Below, piece by piece: positions 33,506-44,496 of a DNA stretch of 64,000 bases (the first letter of the stretch is position 1; each line of letters begins with the position of its first letter). Source of the DNA: Apodospora peruviana (lineage: Eukaryota > Ascomycota > Sordariomycetes > Sordariales > Lasiosphaeriaceae). Position numbers and translations under genes: made by a program. Location: contig JAUEDM010000001.1 of assembly GCA_033439685.1 (NCBI GenBank), positions 682,001 through 746,000 on the forward strand, read 5' to 3'. The notes below the pieces were generated by a model. It made no database searches. It was given only the letters and a program-made list of their open reading frames with translations, and had not been told where the DNA came from.

Positions 33506-34658
33506 TGACAGCAACAGCCACAGGCTAAAGAGGCTCAGATACGCCCAGTATGCAGATCATGTCAATTACAGGGCGTTGGAGGACGATGAGCTACACAGGG
33601 GCGGCTACCCACCACACCTCCACAGCCCGCATCCGCACCACCCGTACCCGCACCACCGTCCGGAGCCGGAGCCGGCCACTGCTGCTGCTGCTCCGTGTGC
33701 CATGGAGAGGACAGCCTCGGGGCATTCCATACGGCCGGATCCGACAGAGGGCTGTGCGATGACGGAGCTGCTAGAGGACGACGAGGCCGCACAGCGAGTC
33801 CGGGACCACCTGGCCACTTTTCGACGGCGGTGTCCCGACTCCAAGCACGAACGCATCCTGCGGAGCATCATCAACCCACGCCGGCCTAACGCGGAACAAC
33901 ACTACCCGCTGGACAACGATTCTCTGGAAAGCATCTTCTCGGCCGCCAACGAGATTTTCTTCAACGGCCGGCTCAGCCAGCGGGTCATGTGGGACTGGTC
34001 GCACGAGTCCAGCGAGAAGTACGACAGCAGCATCATCGGGACCACGGCGCTGCGGCGGGCGAGCACACGGGGCTTCGAGACGCTCATCGTGCTGTCATCG
34101 CCCATTTTGCGGGATGCCAAGTACAGCCGGCGGCTGCTCATCTCGACTTTCCTGCACGAGCTCATCCACAGTTATCTGTTTATATGCTGCGGGTTCCGGG
34201 CGCGCCACTGCGGTGGGCATACGCCGGGGTTTCAGGCTATCGCGACGATTGTTGACGATTGGGTTGGCGCCGAGAGTGGGCTATACCTCGGCCGCATGGA
34301 GGCGGACCTGGAGCGGTTCCGGATTGTTGAGACTGGTGGTCGTTCCGGTGGCGCCGTTGACTATCGGATTGCTGAACAAGTCGGCAGCAAGAACGTTTCG
34401 TCGTACTTTCCTTGTTCCGGGATTTCGGAGCAGCAGGAGTACAACAAGCAGCAGCAGCAGCAGCTTCTCGGGGGTGGTGGTGGTGGCCACGGCCAGGACT
34501 ATTATAACCAGCCCAACAGTAATAATACCTGGTGGAGACATCCCCGTGGAGGAGTTGGAGGAGTTGCCATTCGTTCTCCGCTTTATATTGACGAGGAACA
34601 ATCGGTGGCTGCTGCTCATCATACGTTTTACGTCCCGCCATTGCGAGAGAGGCCTTGA
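33384..34658 (+). CDS. SprT-like metalloprotease-domain protein
   Basis: A single exon encodes 424 residues. A charged, disordered N-terminus (DTDSSDDDDSN, then a His/Pro-rich stretch) precedes the SprT-like domain at about residues 170-310: SLESIFSAANEIFFNGRLSQ, VMWDWSHESS, TALRRASTRGFETLIVLSSP and the zinc motif STFLHELIHSYLF (HELIH, an HExxH), followed by CGGHTPGFQAIATIV with a further His. SprT-like/Spartan proteases act on DNA-bound protein adducts. This protein lacks a clear C-terminal Cys4 zinc domain and instead ends in a Gln/Gly/Asn-rich tail. Proteolytic activity is likely from the motif. The nuclear role is inferred from family, and the basic VKRRSADTD segment could be a nuclear signal. 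Confidence 0.82.
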   Translation: MAHPVAGGDQRPPIRFSSSAGGLNPFPVKRRSADTDSSDDDDSNSHRLKRLRYAQYADHVNYRALEDDELHRGGYPPHLHSPHPHHPYPHHRPEPEPATAAAAPCAMERTASGHSIRPDPTEGCAMTELLEDDEAAQRVRDHLATFRRRCPDSKHERILRSIINPRRPNAEQHYPLDNDSLESIFSAANEIFFNGRLSQRVMWDWSHESSEKYDSSIIGTTALRRASTRGFETLIVLSSPILRDAKYSRRLLISTFLHELIHSYLFICCGFRARHCGGHTPGFQAIATIVDDWVGAESGLYLGRMEADLERFRIVETGGRSGGAVDYRIAEQVGSKNVSSYFPCSGISEQQEYNKQQQQQLLGGGGGGHGQDYYNQPNSNNTWWRHPRGGVGGVAIRSPLYIDEEQSVAAAHHTFYVPPLRERP

Positions 34659-34920
34659 TATGTCTGTGTCGCACGTGCTTGGATGTGGTCTTGAGACTAA
34701 TATTTTCTTTTTATACGATCTTTTTGGGGGTTCCACTCTTATAAAGTTACGAAGCGACATTCTCATTCTCGTTCTGGTTCGGGTATAAATGATGGTTATG
34801 TTTTTGTCTTTTTCTTGTCTCATGCAAATCACATCAATTCTAGTTGGCAAAGCATAGCATCGGCGTCCCATATATATACATGGATTGGGTGGTGGTGCTT
34901 TCTGATATACCAAAACTTTT

Positions 34921-34944
34921 GGGAGGGAGGGAGGGAGGGAGGGA
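34921..34944 (+). repeat. (GGGA)6 simple repeat, G-quadruplex candidate
   Basis: Six uninterrupted GGGA units give more than four G3 runs with one-base loops, the classic pattern for an intramolecular G-quadruplex. It lies about 260 bp downstream of the SprT-like stop codon, possibly inside the 3' UTR. Confidence 0.7.
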
Positions 34945-35456
34945 TGAGCCTTTCAACAAGCATTTCTCGTCGTCTTTTCAACTACATTTCATTATTTGTC
35001 CGGCATGTCTGCCATAATTTCCTTTGTCTGATACCCCCATTTCCCTTGGTCTTGTTCTATTTTCTTGAACCCTCATGTTAAAGTTAGCGATTATTGATAT
35101 CTAGATACCTATGGAAGGCAGCGATTTCGTAAATTAGAGACCTCTTCAATTATACCTTAACCATTCCCTGTTGTGTAGGCTATGATCATTGGTCGGTAGA
35201 CAAGAGGTTAAAAGGCAGGTAAAGAAAAAAGGACGGGATTAAAAAGAGGAGGCAGTCAAGCCGAAGCACAGGGAATGTAGGTAGGTAGTTTGCAACCTAC
35301 TCATTCAGTCCAACATCTGATCCCACTACCATACCGAGCTCTTCGTTTTCGCACCGGGCTCATTGGTGGTTCGATTTTAGCTATATACTAATCAATAGTA
35401 TCTCGGCTCTCTATCTAACATTGGTAGGTATCTAGACCTTATGATCTCGTTGAGCA

Positions 35457-35512
35457 ATCTTTCTGCCTGCAACGGATGTGACTCGAACGTGTGCCCTGAC
35501 CACTAGCTAGGT
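35457..35512 (-). other. tRNA-like remnant lacking anticodon arm
   Basis: On the minus strand CTAGCTAGTGGTCAGGGCAC resembles a tRNA D-arm/A box and is followed directly by ACGTTCGAGTCAC, a T-arm/B box. The anticodon arm between them is missing. This is a pseudogene or a SINE fragment rather than a working tRNA. Confidence 0.3.
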
Positions 35513-35556
35513 CGTCAGTATTTGTTTGCTTGTCATAAGTTTTTCATGTGCTTCGG

Positions 35557-35845
35557 CATCTCTTTGGCTGTGTTCGAGGACATTTAAGAACCACCGCCCT
35601 CTCCACCCCACTACTACCCCCCAATACTCAAATATCAAGACTGCCACTTCCTATGCAACAAAGCCTACTTATAGTTGATTCTGAAACCCCTAGATTTGAA
35701 TATGCTTTGATTTGGCTTAGACTTTGGTGAAGCGTTAGTTATGTATTTTACTGTCGTGCATACGTCGCTAATGCATAATCTGAAGAGCTGATTGGTCCTT
35801 AGGCGGGGTGGCTCTTAAATGTCCTCGAACACAGCCAAAGAGATG
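35557..35845. mobile_element. MITE-like element with long terminal inverted repeats
   Basis: A 289-bp segment begins CATCTCTTTGGCTGTGTTCG and ends with its reverse complement. The inverted repeat is perfect for about 34 bp (to TTTAAGA) and then about 80% for another 10 bp. The interior (about 200 bp) has no coding frame of note. Size, long TIRs and lack of coding fit a non-autonomous DNA transposon (MITE). I cannot identify a clear target-site duplication, so the superfamily is open. Confidence 0.75.
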
Positions 35846-36837
35846 ACTGCTTGACCACAGACATTGTTTATTGATAACAAGGACTAAGAAAGTTACCAGG
35901 TAGTTATATACTTTTGGTTGCGGACAGACTTGACTTGCATGGTTCGGAGCTACTTATGGTTAGAGCTGAAGCTAAATCCGATGACTTGAACCGAGGAAAC
36001 TAAGGAGTAAACCCGTGATTTATGGAAAGATGATATCTGTACCCCGCCCTTTTTTGTTTCTTTTTTTGCCCGAGTGGCCGGTGTGCATATGCACCCCGAC
36101 TTGCAGGTTACTACCAACATTACCTCGGAGTTGCTGTGAAGTCTGACATACTGGTAGATGCGTTTTATTGAATCGAAGGGAGGGAGTTAGCATCTTGGAG
36201 GTAGACCATGTCTGCATCGAGTGCCACCAGATCATGTTGTTCTCTTACCTTTTATAACCCAGTTCTCAACTCAGGAAGATGTATGAGTAGGTAGTTACTA
36301 TGTAAATTGGTGGACGTTCCCTTAAACAGGATACCCTCAGTAGACAGACACACCGGTCCGGGGAACTTTGGAACCGGGCGCCAGATGTTTGCTGGTTGGT
36401 TATGGCTCGCTCCAATCCATCTCCAACTTTCCATAACACATAACACAACATCAGCTTCCATCGATACCACCTCACTTACAGTAAATCAGTTCGGGGTTCT
36501 TAGTTAATGCCCATGGCGTCATTGTTGGTGCCACACACCTGTTTGTTGTTCCTCGGTACTTGAATTAGACCCAGTCAAAATGCCGGTCAAGTATGCCCTC
36601 ACAACACCCAATAACTCACACCGGATAGATGTCGCCATTCTTGTACTACTATACGTATGTACCCGGTCAGCCATTCTTGGAACGGGAGATCGACATACCC
36701 AAAATATATGTCCTTATGAGAACAACAACGTTGGACGGCGGCGGGGTCTATATAGGATGGACCACCGCAAAATAATAGACTTTTACTAGGTACTCTCCTC
36801 CTCTCGCCACACGGCCCCATCGAGTCGTCGTACAATC

Positions 36838-36906
36838 ATGTCCAAAGCCGCCGAGACCACCCTCATCAACAATAATCACAGTGCTGGAGAACAAAAAGAT
36901 ATCTAA
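36838..36906 (+). promoter_or_regulatory. Upstream ORF before MFS transporter
   Basis: A 22-codon ORF (MSKAAETTLINNNHSAGEQK, DI, stop) ends 45 nt before the transporter start codon. Its ATG has a good context (atcATGt). If on the transcript it would reduce or condition translation of the transporter. Confidence 0.4.
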
Positions 36907-36951
36907 ACACCAAATAACTACCTAACTACCTTACTTGGGTTGTTCAAAAAG

Positions 36952-38692
36952 ATGGGTACTACCAGTAGTGATATCGATGACAACAAGATCACGAATGAGA
37001 CAACTGCGCAATACGACGTTGGCCGCGCCATGAAAGTCACAACAACAGACGATACCAAGCCACCTCACCAAAACGACAACATCTTAAATACCGTTGGCGA
37101 AGATGATACCATCCTCCCAACAGGCGAGATCAACGATCCCGTCTATGAAGCAAAAGCAAAGATCCTAAACCATGCTGTAAGTTTCTTCTCCCCCTCTCGC
37201 TCCTCTCCCCTACTATCTAACCCATGTAAATAGATCCAAGAAATCGGAATGGGGGGCTACCAATGGCAACTTTTCGTGGTAATCAGTTTTGGGTGGGCAT
37301 CAGACAACCTCTGGCCCATCGTCACCTCGCTCATCTTCACGTCCGTCAAAAGCGAGTTCAGCCCAAGCAAACCGCCCCTCTTGACCCTCAGTCAAAACAT
37401 CGGTCTCCTGGCCGGCGCCATCTTCTGGGGCTTTGGGGCCGACATTTTTGGCCGCCGGTGGGCGTTCAATTTGACCCTGGGGATCACGGCCGTCTTCGGG
37501 ATGTGCGCTGCATCCAGTCCAAGTTTCGCTGCCATAGGAGCCTTCGCGGCGCTCTGGTCCTTTGGTGTCGGCGGGAACTTACCTGTCGACTCGGCTATTT
37601 TTCTGGAGCTTTTACCCGCGGATCATCAATACCTGTTGACGGTGCTGTCGATTGGCTGGGCTATTGCACAGGTTATTGCTAACCTGATTGCTTGGCCGCT
37701 TCTGGCTAATCTCAGCTGCGATGTAAGCAAGACATCATGTCAGAGGGGAGAGAATATGGGCTGGCGATACCTTTTGGTTGCGATAGGCGGACTAACGCTG
37801 CTCATGTTCTTTTGCCGGTTTGCTCTGTTTACCATCTACGAGTCGCCCAAATATCTGGTAGGTAAGGGCAGAGACGAGGAAGCTGTTCGTATTGTGCACG
37901 AGGTTGCCCGCCGGAATAGAAAGTCATCAACTCTGACGGTGGCAGACCTCAAGGCCTGCGAACCACCCAACTACAACAATAAGATCACAATCTCAGCAGT
38001 CGAGGAGTTGAAATTTGATCGCATCCGCAACCTATTCCAGACTCGGCGCCTCGCTTTATCTACCTCCCTCACAATGCTGATCTGGGCCTTCATCGGCTTG
38101 GGCTACCCTTTATACAACGCCTTCCTACCATACATCCAAGCCACCCGCGGCGCAAAGTTCGGCGACGGCTCGACATACCTCACCTACCGCAACTCACTTA
38201 TCATTGCCACAGTCGGTTTCCCCGGAGCCCTCGCAGGGGGATATTTGGTGGAAAGACCACACCTCGGACGCAAAGGGACCCTGTCAGCGTCGACGGCCCT
38301 GACAGGAGTGTTTCTGTACTGTTCCACCACCGCGACGGATTCCAGTTCACTGCTGGGATGGAACTGCGCTTTTAGTTTCAGCAGTAGTGTCATGTACGCG
38401 GTTCTTTACTCCTTCACGCCGGAATTGTTTCCTACACCGTCAAGAGGGACGGGGAATGCGCTCACCGCGACGTGTAATCGAATCTTCGGAATCATGGCGG
38501 TATGTACAATCCCAAAAGGAGGTGTGTGTGAGATGGCTTACTGATGATGTGAGTGACAAATAGCCAATCATTGCGATGTACGCCAACCTCGAGACCTCGG
38601 CGCCCGTGTATACCAGCGGTGCGCTGTTTATGGTGGCTGGGGTGTTGGTTCTGTTGCTGCCCTTTGAGTCGAGGGGGAAAGCTGCTTTATGA
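36952..38692 (+). CDS. MFS transporter (sugar/SVOP-like)
   Basis: Three exons, 36952-37176, 37234-38499 and 38564-38692, encode 539 residues. A hydrophilic 80-residue N-terminus is followed by about twelve membrane spans. MFS hallmarks are the loop motif GADIFGRRWAFN between spans 2 and 3, WSFGVGGNLPVDSAIFLELL, ESPKYLVGKGRDEEA at the central loop, and PELFPTPSRGTGNALTATCN late in the protein, the pattern of SVOP/sugar-porter-like carriers (PESPR and PELYPT-RG boxes). The last exon (PIIAMYANLE...FESRGKAAL) completes the final span. It should be a plasma-membrane proton-coupled carrier. The substrate is unknown, and organic acids or aromatic compounds are as likely as sugars. Confidence 0.88.
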
Positions 38693-39837
38693 TTCCTTAC
38701 TTGCCTAGGTAGATGGTATATATTGTTTTTACAGGAAACCCAAAAAAAATTAGAGTAAAGCAATGGATGAATGATCGGTCGGACCTTACACATTAATCAG
38801 GGCGGGAGGAAAGGACTGACTGACTGTCTGACTAGGTGTACAATTAAGGGGGGTTCATGATCGTCGCGACCTGTGGTAAGTATGCTTCTGAGAGAAAGAG
38901 TTCTGCCCAGGAGCAGCCTATTTACGTCCAGTAGTAATGAAGAACACAAAACACGAGAACCACCAACTTCCAAGTCAGCTAGTTTCTTGGTCCGTTTTGA
39001 TGCTAGAATAGGTATGATGGTCTCTCTGAGCAAGTATGCTTGTTGCCTGGCCAACGACTGAATAGGTACCTCCCTACCAGATAGCCCCTGATCCGTCTTG
39101 ACCTATACGAGGAAAAGAAAGAGAGATTACGGAATATAGTTTCAAGCTTCTCATTCTGTATACCGAGAAATATACTTACCGAGACGTAACAGTCGTTGAG
39201 ACTATCTAGGTGGAGGTAATCATGGTATATCTCAAGGATCATGGAAAGGTCAATGCTGTAATACAGCCAAAGAAAACAGACGAAGAAAGGATAAATGAAC
39301 GAGAGGAAATCTTACAATATTCACTTCATTAAAGCTATCTCGCTGCAGGCTATGCCTATAACTAACTACTACGCTGTGCACCTCCGTTTTCATGTCTGCT
39401 TCCTCTAGCGATGTATATCTGAGAAGAACTTAAGACACCATATTTACCTAGCCTTGAGTAATTAGCCCTGCAAATATTCATCCCTCCACTCCCTTTCGAA
39501 ACCCGTGTCCACTAATTATCGCTCAAGAACCCATCCGAACCACTATAAAATGTTGCCTTCCTTCCTCAGTGGCCATATTTCTTCCTTTTCTGCTAGACAA
39601 TGCAGCAGTATCCGATCCCGTGTTATTACAGTACTCTATGCCAAAGGCACAAACAGATGAGATATAGTGAAAGAAAAGAAAGAGACCATGAACTAATGTT
39701 CAAAGTGAAGAAATAGTCCCTGTTCGCAAAAGAAAGGAATGGGAAAGACTGCTCGTGTAACGGTCCACTAAAATTTGAACAGTGCCAAGCGAAACAAACA
39801 CTCGGAATCAATCTCATCCACCAGATCCCAATTCCCC
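38693..39837. other. Convergent spacer
   Basis: The MFS gene (+) and the next gene (-) end toward each other. The DNA is AT-rich with no supported gene. A decamer aagtatgctt recurs near 38,879 and 39,032 without further structure. Confidence 0.5.
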
Positions 39838-42800
39838 TTACCAAAACTCATCCACCTGACTCTTCGTTTGGGAGTGGCTGACCTGCGACCGCGATGACCT
39901 TGGCTGCACCGACTGTCCAGAAGAAGACGCTTGGCCTTGATTTCTCCGAACCGGCCCTGACGATTGCGAAGGTGATGGTGCCGACTCATCAAAGTGGTAT
40001 CCCGGGACGCTTAAGTGGAATGGGTCGTTCGGTCGCTTCACCGGGAATGACACATTGTTGGTCTCGTTACCACCGACCTGATCCATTTTCCTCAGAATCT
40101 TGAGTGCAGGTCCGTAAATGCTGTCCAAGATGCCACGCTCCTTGAGCATCTCGATGTCCCACTCCGTCTTCTCGGCGAAACCCAGCCTCTCGTTTTGAAT
40201 GAAAAGCTCCTCGGCCTCCGGTGATACCACGGAAGTTTCGTACCACCAGGGAAATTCGCCCCTTTCGGCGTGCTCCTTGGTCTCCTCCTTGGTCCAGGAG
40301 CGGGCCTGGTATCGTATCGGCGACAGGATTTGCATCTTCAGTGGTTCGACCTCGGTGATCTCAAGTTTACTCTTAGAGTCGTCGCTGAGATAAAACCACT
40401 TGGTGAGGATACGAGCTTCCTGGATGGATATGCGTGAGTCGTCACTCAACTTAGTGAACCTCAATTCGTTGCCGCCCATCTCAAGCTTCCTATTCGGTGT
40501 CAGCGATAGTACTGTATGACCCAAGTATGTTGACTTACGAAATCCGTAGGGAGTACAGAAGTCTCTCGCAAAAATCACCAAGTCCTTCCTCGAGTTCCGT
40601 GGTCATGTTGTGAGACATCATGATACGCAGGTCCCAATTCCGCAGTAAGCCATGGATGTAGATAGGCTTTATTCCGTCGGAATCATAGTTGGTATCGATC
40701 GTCCGAATCTCATACCGATAACGGTTACACCTCTTGTCGTCAATGATGTCGACGACAAACGGGAGCTCATCTCCCTTCTCCTTGTAGAGACAGCGGAATG
40801 AATAGACTATCCAGGCTCTATGCAGAGTCGGTCCCCACAAACGAGCTCCAGAGTCATCGTCCGTCATGTTAACCATGTCCTCTATGTCAGAAGCATAAGT
40901 GCTAAGGACTTTGGTGAAGTGAATCCTGCTCCGTTGGTTAAACGTCTTGTTAAGCTCGGTTATCAGCGTTCTCTTCTTCCAGCCTCTGCTTACAATATTC
41001 ACGTTGTTGAAGGCTAAAGCGCTCGTATCCATTCCGGAGAGAACTACCCGGCCAAAGTCCACTCGAACGGCAATCCTGCCCGGTTTGTAGCGACAGCCAG
41101 ACAACAGTCTGAACATTGCAGAATTGATTTCCTTGGCAAAATCTCCAGTCAGGTACCGATTCACAGAGACTTGGTTCGGCTTCTTGGATGTTTGTGATAT
41201 GATAGCCTGAGGGCTTGCCAAGCCGGTATCCTCACTTGAACCGGCGACGACTATTCGGGGCCTCGCTTGCTGATTCATGGTGTTGAACGACTTGGAACCT
41301 TTCTCCAAGTGACGTTTAAAGATAAGCTGGTGGTTTTTGTCACCTGAGTTTAAGTTAGCAGAAGCATCGGACTGACTACTATGGGAATACACACGGGTTG
41401 TTAGAGTCGGAGCCATTGATGTTTTGCTAGCTGTCGCTGCATGAACAGGTTCCGGGACTAGCGGCGCCATCGACCAAGTGATGGGTGGAATGTTGCCACG
41501 GTTTGCCTTCTCTGAGGCTTTAGAACTAGGAACGTCGAGCAAAGAATCGGTATTGGTGGCAGGACCCTTGACTGGCTTGGCCTGCCCTTTTCCCAGCATA
41601 TCAAGTGGGATTGGCCGATTTTCGTCAATTAACTGCTTCCAGCTTTCCTCACTGTTGACGGCCGACACAGATTGAGCAATGATATAATCCCTGGCGCTTG
41701 AACCTACTGATACTTGCGATGCTGCCTGCCAGCTTGAAGTGGCAGCCTTAGATGACGAGGCAGCAGTTGTGATCAGATTCTTTATCTCGTCGCAAATAGC
41801 ACTCAGCTGTCCTTTGACTTCCGGCGATACTGGTTCTGTCGATATAATTGACTTCATGTCATCAATCAGTTGTGCAACTGGACGCTCAGCGGTACTATGC
41901 TCGGCGGCTCGCGGCTTTTCGATGTCGAAAGGATGCGGAAGCTGAACAGAGTCCACCGCATTGGTATCGAGACGATCTGGAACATCTTCAATCCACTTGG
42001 CTACCTGCGCCTCCTTGTCGGGCTCAGGACGGCATGTAGGTGGTGTAGGTGGCGCGGGTTGCACATAGCGGACGACACGACGCGATATAAGATCGGCTGA
42101 GAACTGGGGCCGATTTCCTAGCTGGTACCTCGGGCCGGCACGACCCTCGACTTTAGGGCCAAAGAAGGAGCTATGTCTCATCCTATCCGAGTTGTACATG
42201 CACAGTCGGATCGACGCTCCTTCGGTGTAAATTCTCTCGTATGCCCCCAACACACGGGTGACGCGAGCAGGGTCAAGCAGAGTGGCCGAGGGTAGCTTGG
42301 GGTCGATGTTCGCCATGTACCGGACGTCGGCGGTAATCTCGTAACCGGGAATCTTCTCGATGTAGTCCTCCGTATACAAGAGGTGCTCAGCCCGGAGGGA
42401 CGGGAGGTTTGCGATCTCCAAGAGCACATCCAGCTTCTGCCGGGCCTTCCCAATGGCGTCCTTATAGTCGCTGCCAATATACACCAGTTTTCCAGCAAGA
42501 TCATAGCTCATGATGACCTTTTCTTCCTCCTGGAGCTTGGTAAATTGGTGTGGCCGGAGAAGGTGGTCCAGTGTGAATAACTCGTCCTCGAGTTTGTTCC
42601 AGGTGCCGATGTAAGGCAAGGTGACAAACTCAGGGGGGAACGAATAGTTCTGGAGGGCGTTTAGCACTCTCTCAGAGGTGAAAGAGTCCTCCTCGTAGAC
42701 GATCCACTCATTGTCAAATGTCGACTTGAGCGTGCCGTCCGGATTCAGAATCTTGGAAGAGTCCTTGTAGAAGGCATCATTCTCGATGTCACTGGAAATG

Positions 42801-43050
42801 TTCCCGTACTCCTCACGGACGTCGGGGGCGTCATCAACATGGCAGATGACCTTGAACCAACGGTACTCCGCCTCATAGGTGAACTGGGCATTGTTCTTCA
42901 CCAAGAAATTAGTGATCGGTAGTAATCTCAGGAGAAATCCAGGGTGAAACTTACGAATCCAGCCTCATTCAGCTCGCGGATCATACGCTCGACTGCCTTC
43001 GGCGTGTAGGTCCACATGGTGGTCATGTAGAACTCGGTGATGGGCGCCAT
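39838..43050 (-). CDS. Conserved fungal protein of unknown function
   Basis: Three exons, 43050-42955, 42895-40539 and 40489-39838, encode 1,034 residues. It begins MAPITEFYMTTMWTYTPKAV, ERMIRELNEAGF|NNAQFTYEAEYRWF. The N-terminal 300 residues look folded (VTLPYIGTWNKLEDELFTLD, GYEITADVRYMANIDPKL, SIRLCMYNSDRMRHSSFFGP). A Ser-rich linker follows, then a second folded region with FRLLSGCRYKPGRIAVRVDF and RTLITELNKTFNQRSRIHF, WIVYSFRCLYKEKGDELPFV and the C-terminal block RFTKLSDDSRISIQEARILT. The last 60 residues are Ser/Gln-rich. The splice joints preserve frame and have GTAAGT donors. It resembles a family conserved in moulds, but I cannot assign a function and will not guess one. Confidence 0.78.
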
Positions 43051-44496
43051 GGTCGCGGGAGTGACGAGACAAATTGATTGACCAAGTGACGCGACGGAGT
43101 GATGGTAGGGATGTTCGTTTGATCGGCGAGCGACGCGGTGGGGAGAGAGGTTGTTGGAATGGCTGGGGAAGTGTGACAGACGTTGTGGGTGAGTGCCTGT
43201 GGCCTGTCCTCAATCCCGAAAATCTTGCTTGCCGAATGAGCGGGTAGCTATGGCGGATCGGTAAAACCACTCGCAATAACCAGCAGACGAGTGCAAGATG
43301 AGAATTGGACGCTTAAAGGCACCTGGGAGATAGGACTGGTGTGGGAAAATTCCGGACAGCAATTGTCGGACGAAAGTGGGCGGAGTGGCAGTGATGAAGA
43401 AGGTACGTGAATCCCGCTGGGAGTAAAACCCCCCAAAATTAGGAGGATCCTCCACCGAGTCGGTGACGGAAGGAGGGAAATGGTGTGGCAGGTACCAGGT
43501 ACTAGCAGTAGATGTACGGAGCAGGAGAAGGAAAGAGCAAGAGGAGATAGCTGGTCGAGTGAGCGTCTTTCGGCAGGAACGCGATAAAGGCAACGATGAT
43601 AAAGACGAACAGTCTCTCGGTAGGGCGCATCGGGTGTTCACTGCTCCCCGGGCCGGCAAAGCTTTCCAGCCGAGCACTCAACGTGACTATTTTCATCTGA
43701 TGTGCGAAAGTTCAACATCCAATGCCCTCACATACCCGTGGACCTCAGGGAGGCAGACCTGATGGCACCAGGGTAGACCATGAGCATGCACCGTTTACCA
43801 GCGATCCTGATATCAGTTTCTATCCAGGTAGGTATTCAGAGTTTGGTATGGGAGGGATGTAAGACTTGAATGGTACCTTAAGTCAATGTTCAGACAGGAG
43901 GATGTTGTAACGCGTTATCATCATCATTCATACCTATCTATGTATGTCTGTTCTATGAAATATCATCAACACCAAGATAAGAAACTCATAACTTCATATC
44001 AAGCTGCCAACGACGACGACCAGAACCCATGCTAGAAACGCACGACGCAAAACGCAAAAAACTTTTGATCTCAAAAGAAATCATGAATCCAGGAAACTAT
44101 ACATCATCAATACTCGCCATCATCTCTTCTAGCCCATTATATGTAAAGAACGAGACAAACTGGGCGAGGCAAAGAATAAACAAACCATGACGAAATTGAA
44201 CAGCAAAAAGCAACATGTAAACTTCAAGCATTTAACATGTAAACAGAACAGAAACTAAATACGAAAAACGCAAGACAAAAATGAGGCTAAATAAAACAGA
44301 CATGCTCGACGAACTTGCTGGAAAGAAAGAAAGAAGCATTTCGTGTCCTGTCCAGTCCTTCCCCTTCCCATCCTGTCCAAAACTCCAGAAATTTCAGAAG
44401 ACAAACACTTGAACAAAAATCTTCCTATGGTATTAATTACCCCCACCCAAACCCTCCTTTTTCTTTCTTTCGCTCATGTCAAACAATTTCTAGAAC
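43051..44496. other. Promoter of unknown-function gene and 3' flank of leashin-like gene
   Basis: The left part, near the 43050 start codon, is promoter. The right part, AT-rich from about 43,900, is probably the 3' UTR of the giant gene. Frames at 43210-43677 (-) and 43463-43762 (+) lack domains. Confidence 0.5.

Larger units (their letters stand above)
34659..36951. other. Long spacer carrying G-rich tract and MITE
   Basis: This 2.3 kb is the longest gene-free stretch. It holds a (GGGA)6 tract, a tRNA-like remnant near 35,460-35,510, a MITE-like inverted-repeat element, and a short upstream ORF before the MFS gene. Small open frames elsewhere lack support. Confidence 0.6.

Noticed and set aside
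38877..39045. Possible repeat-bounded element with aagtatgctt at both ends
   Set aside because: The two decamers are in direct orientation and nothing around them matches, so no element is supported.
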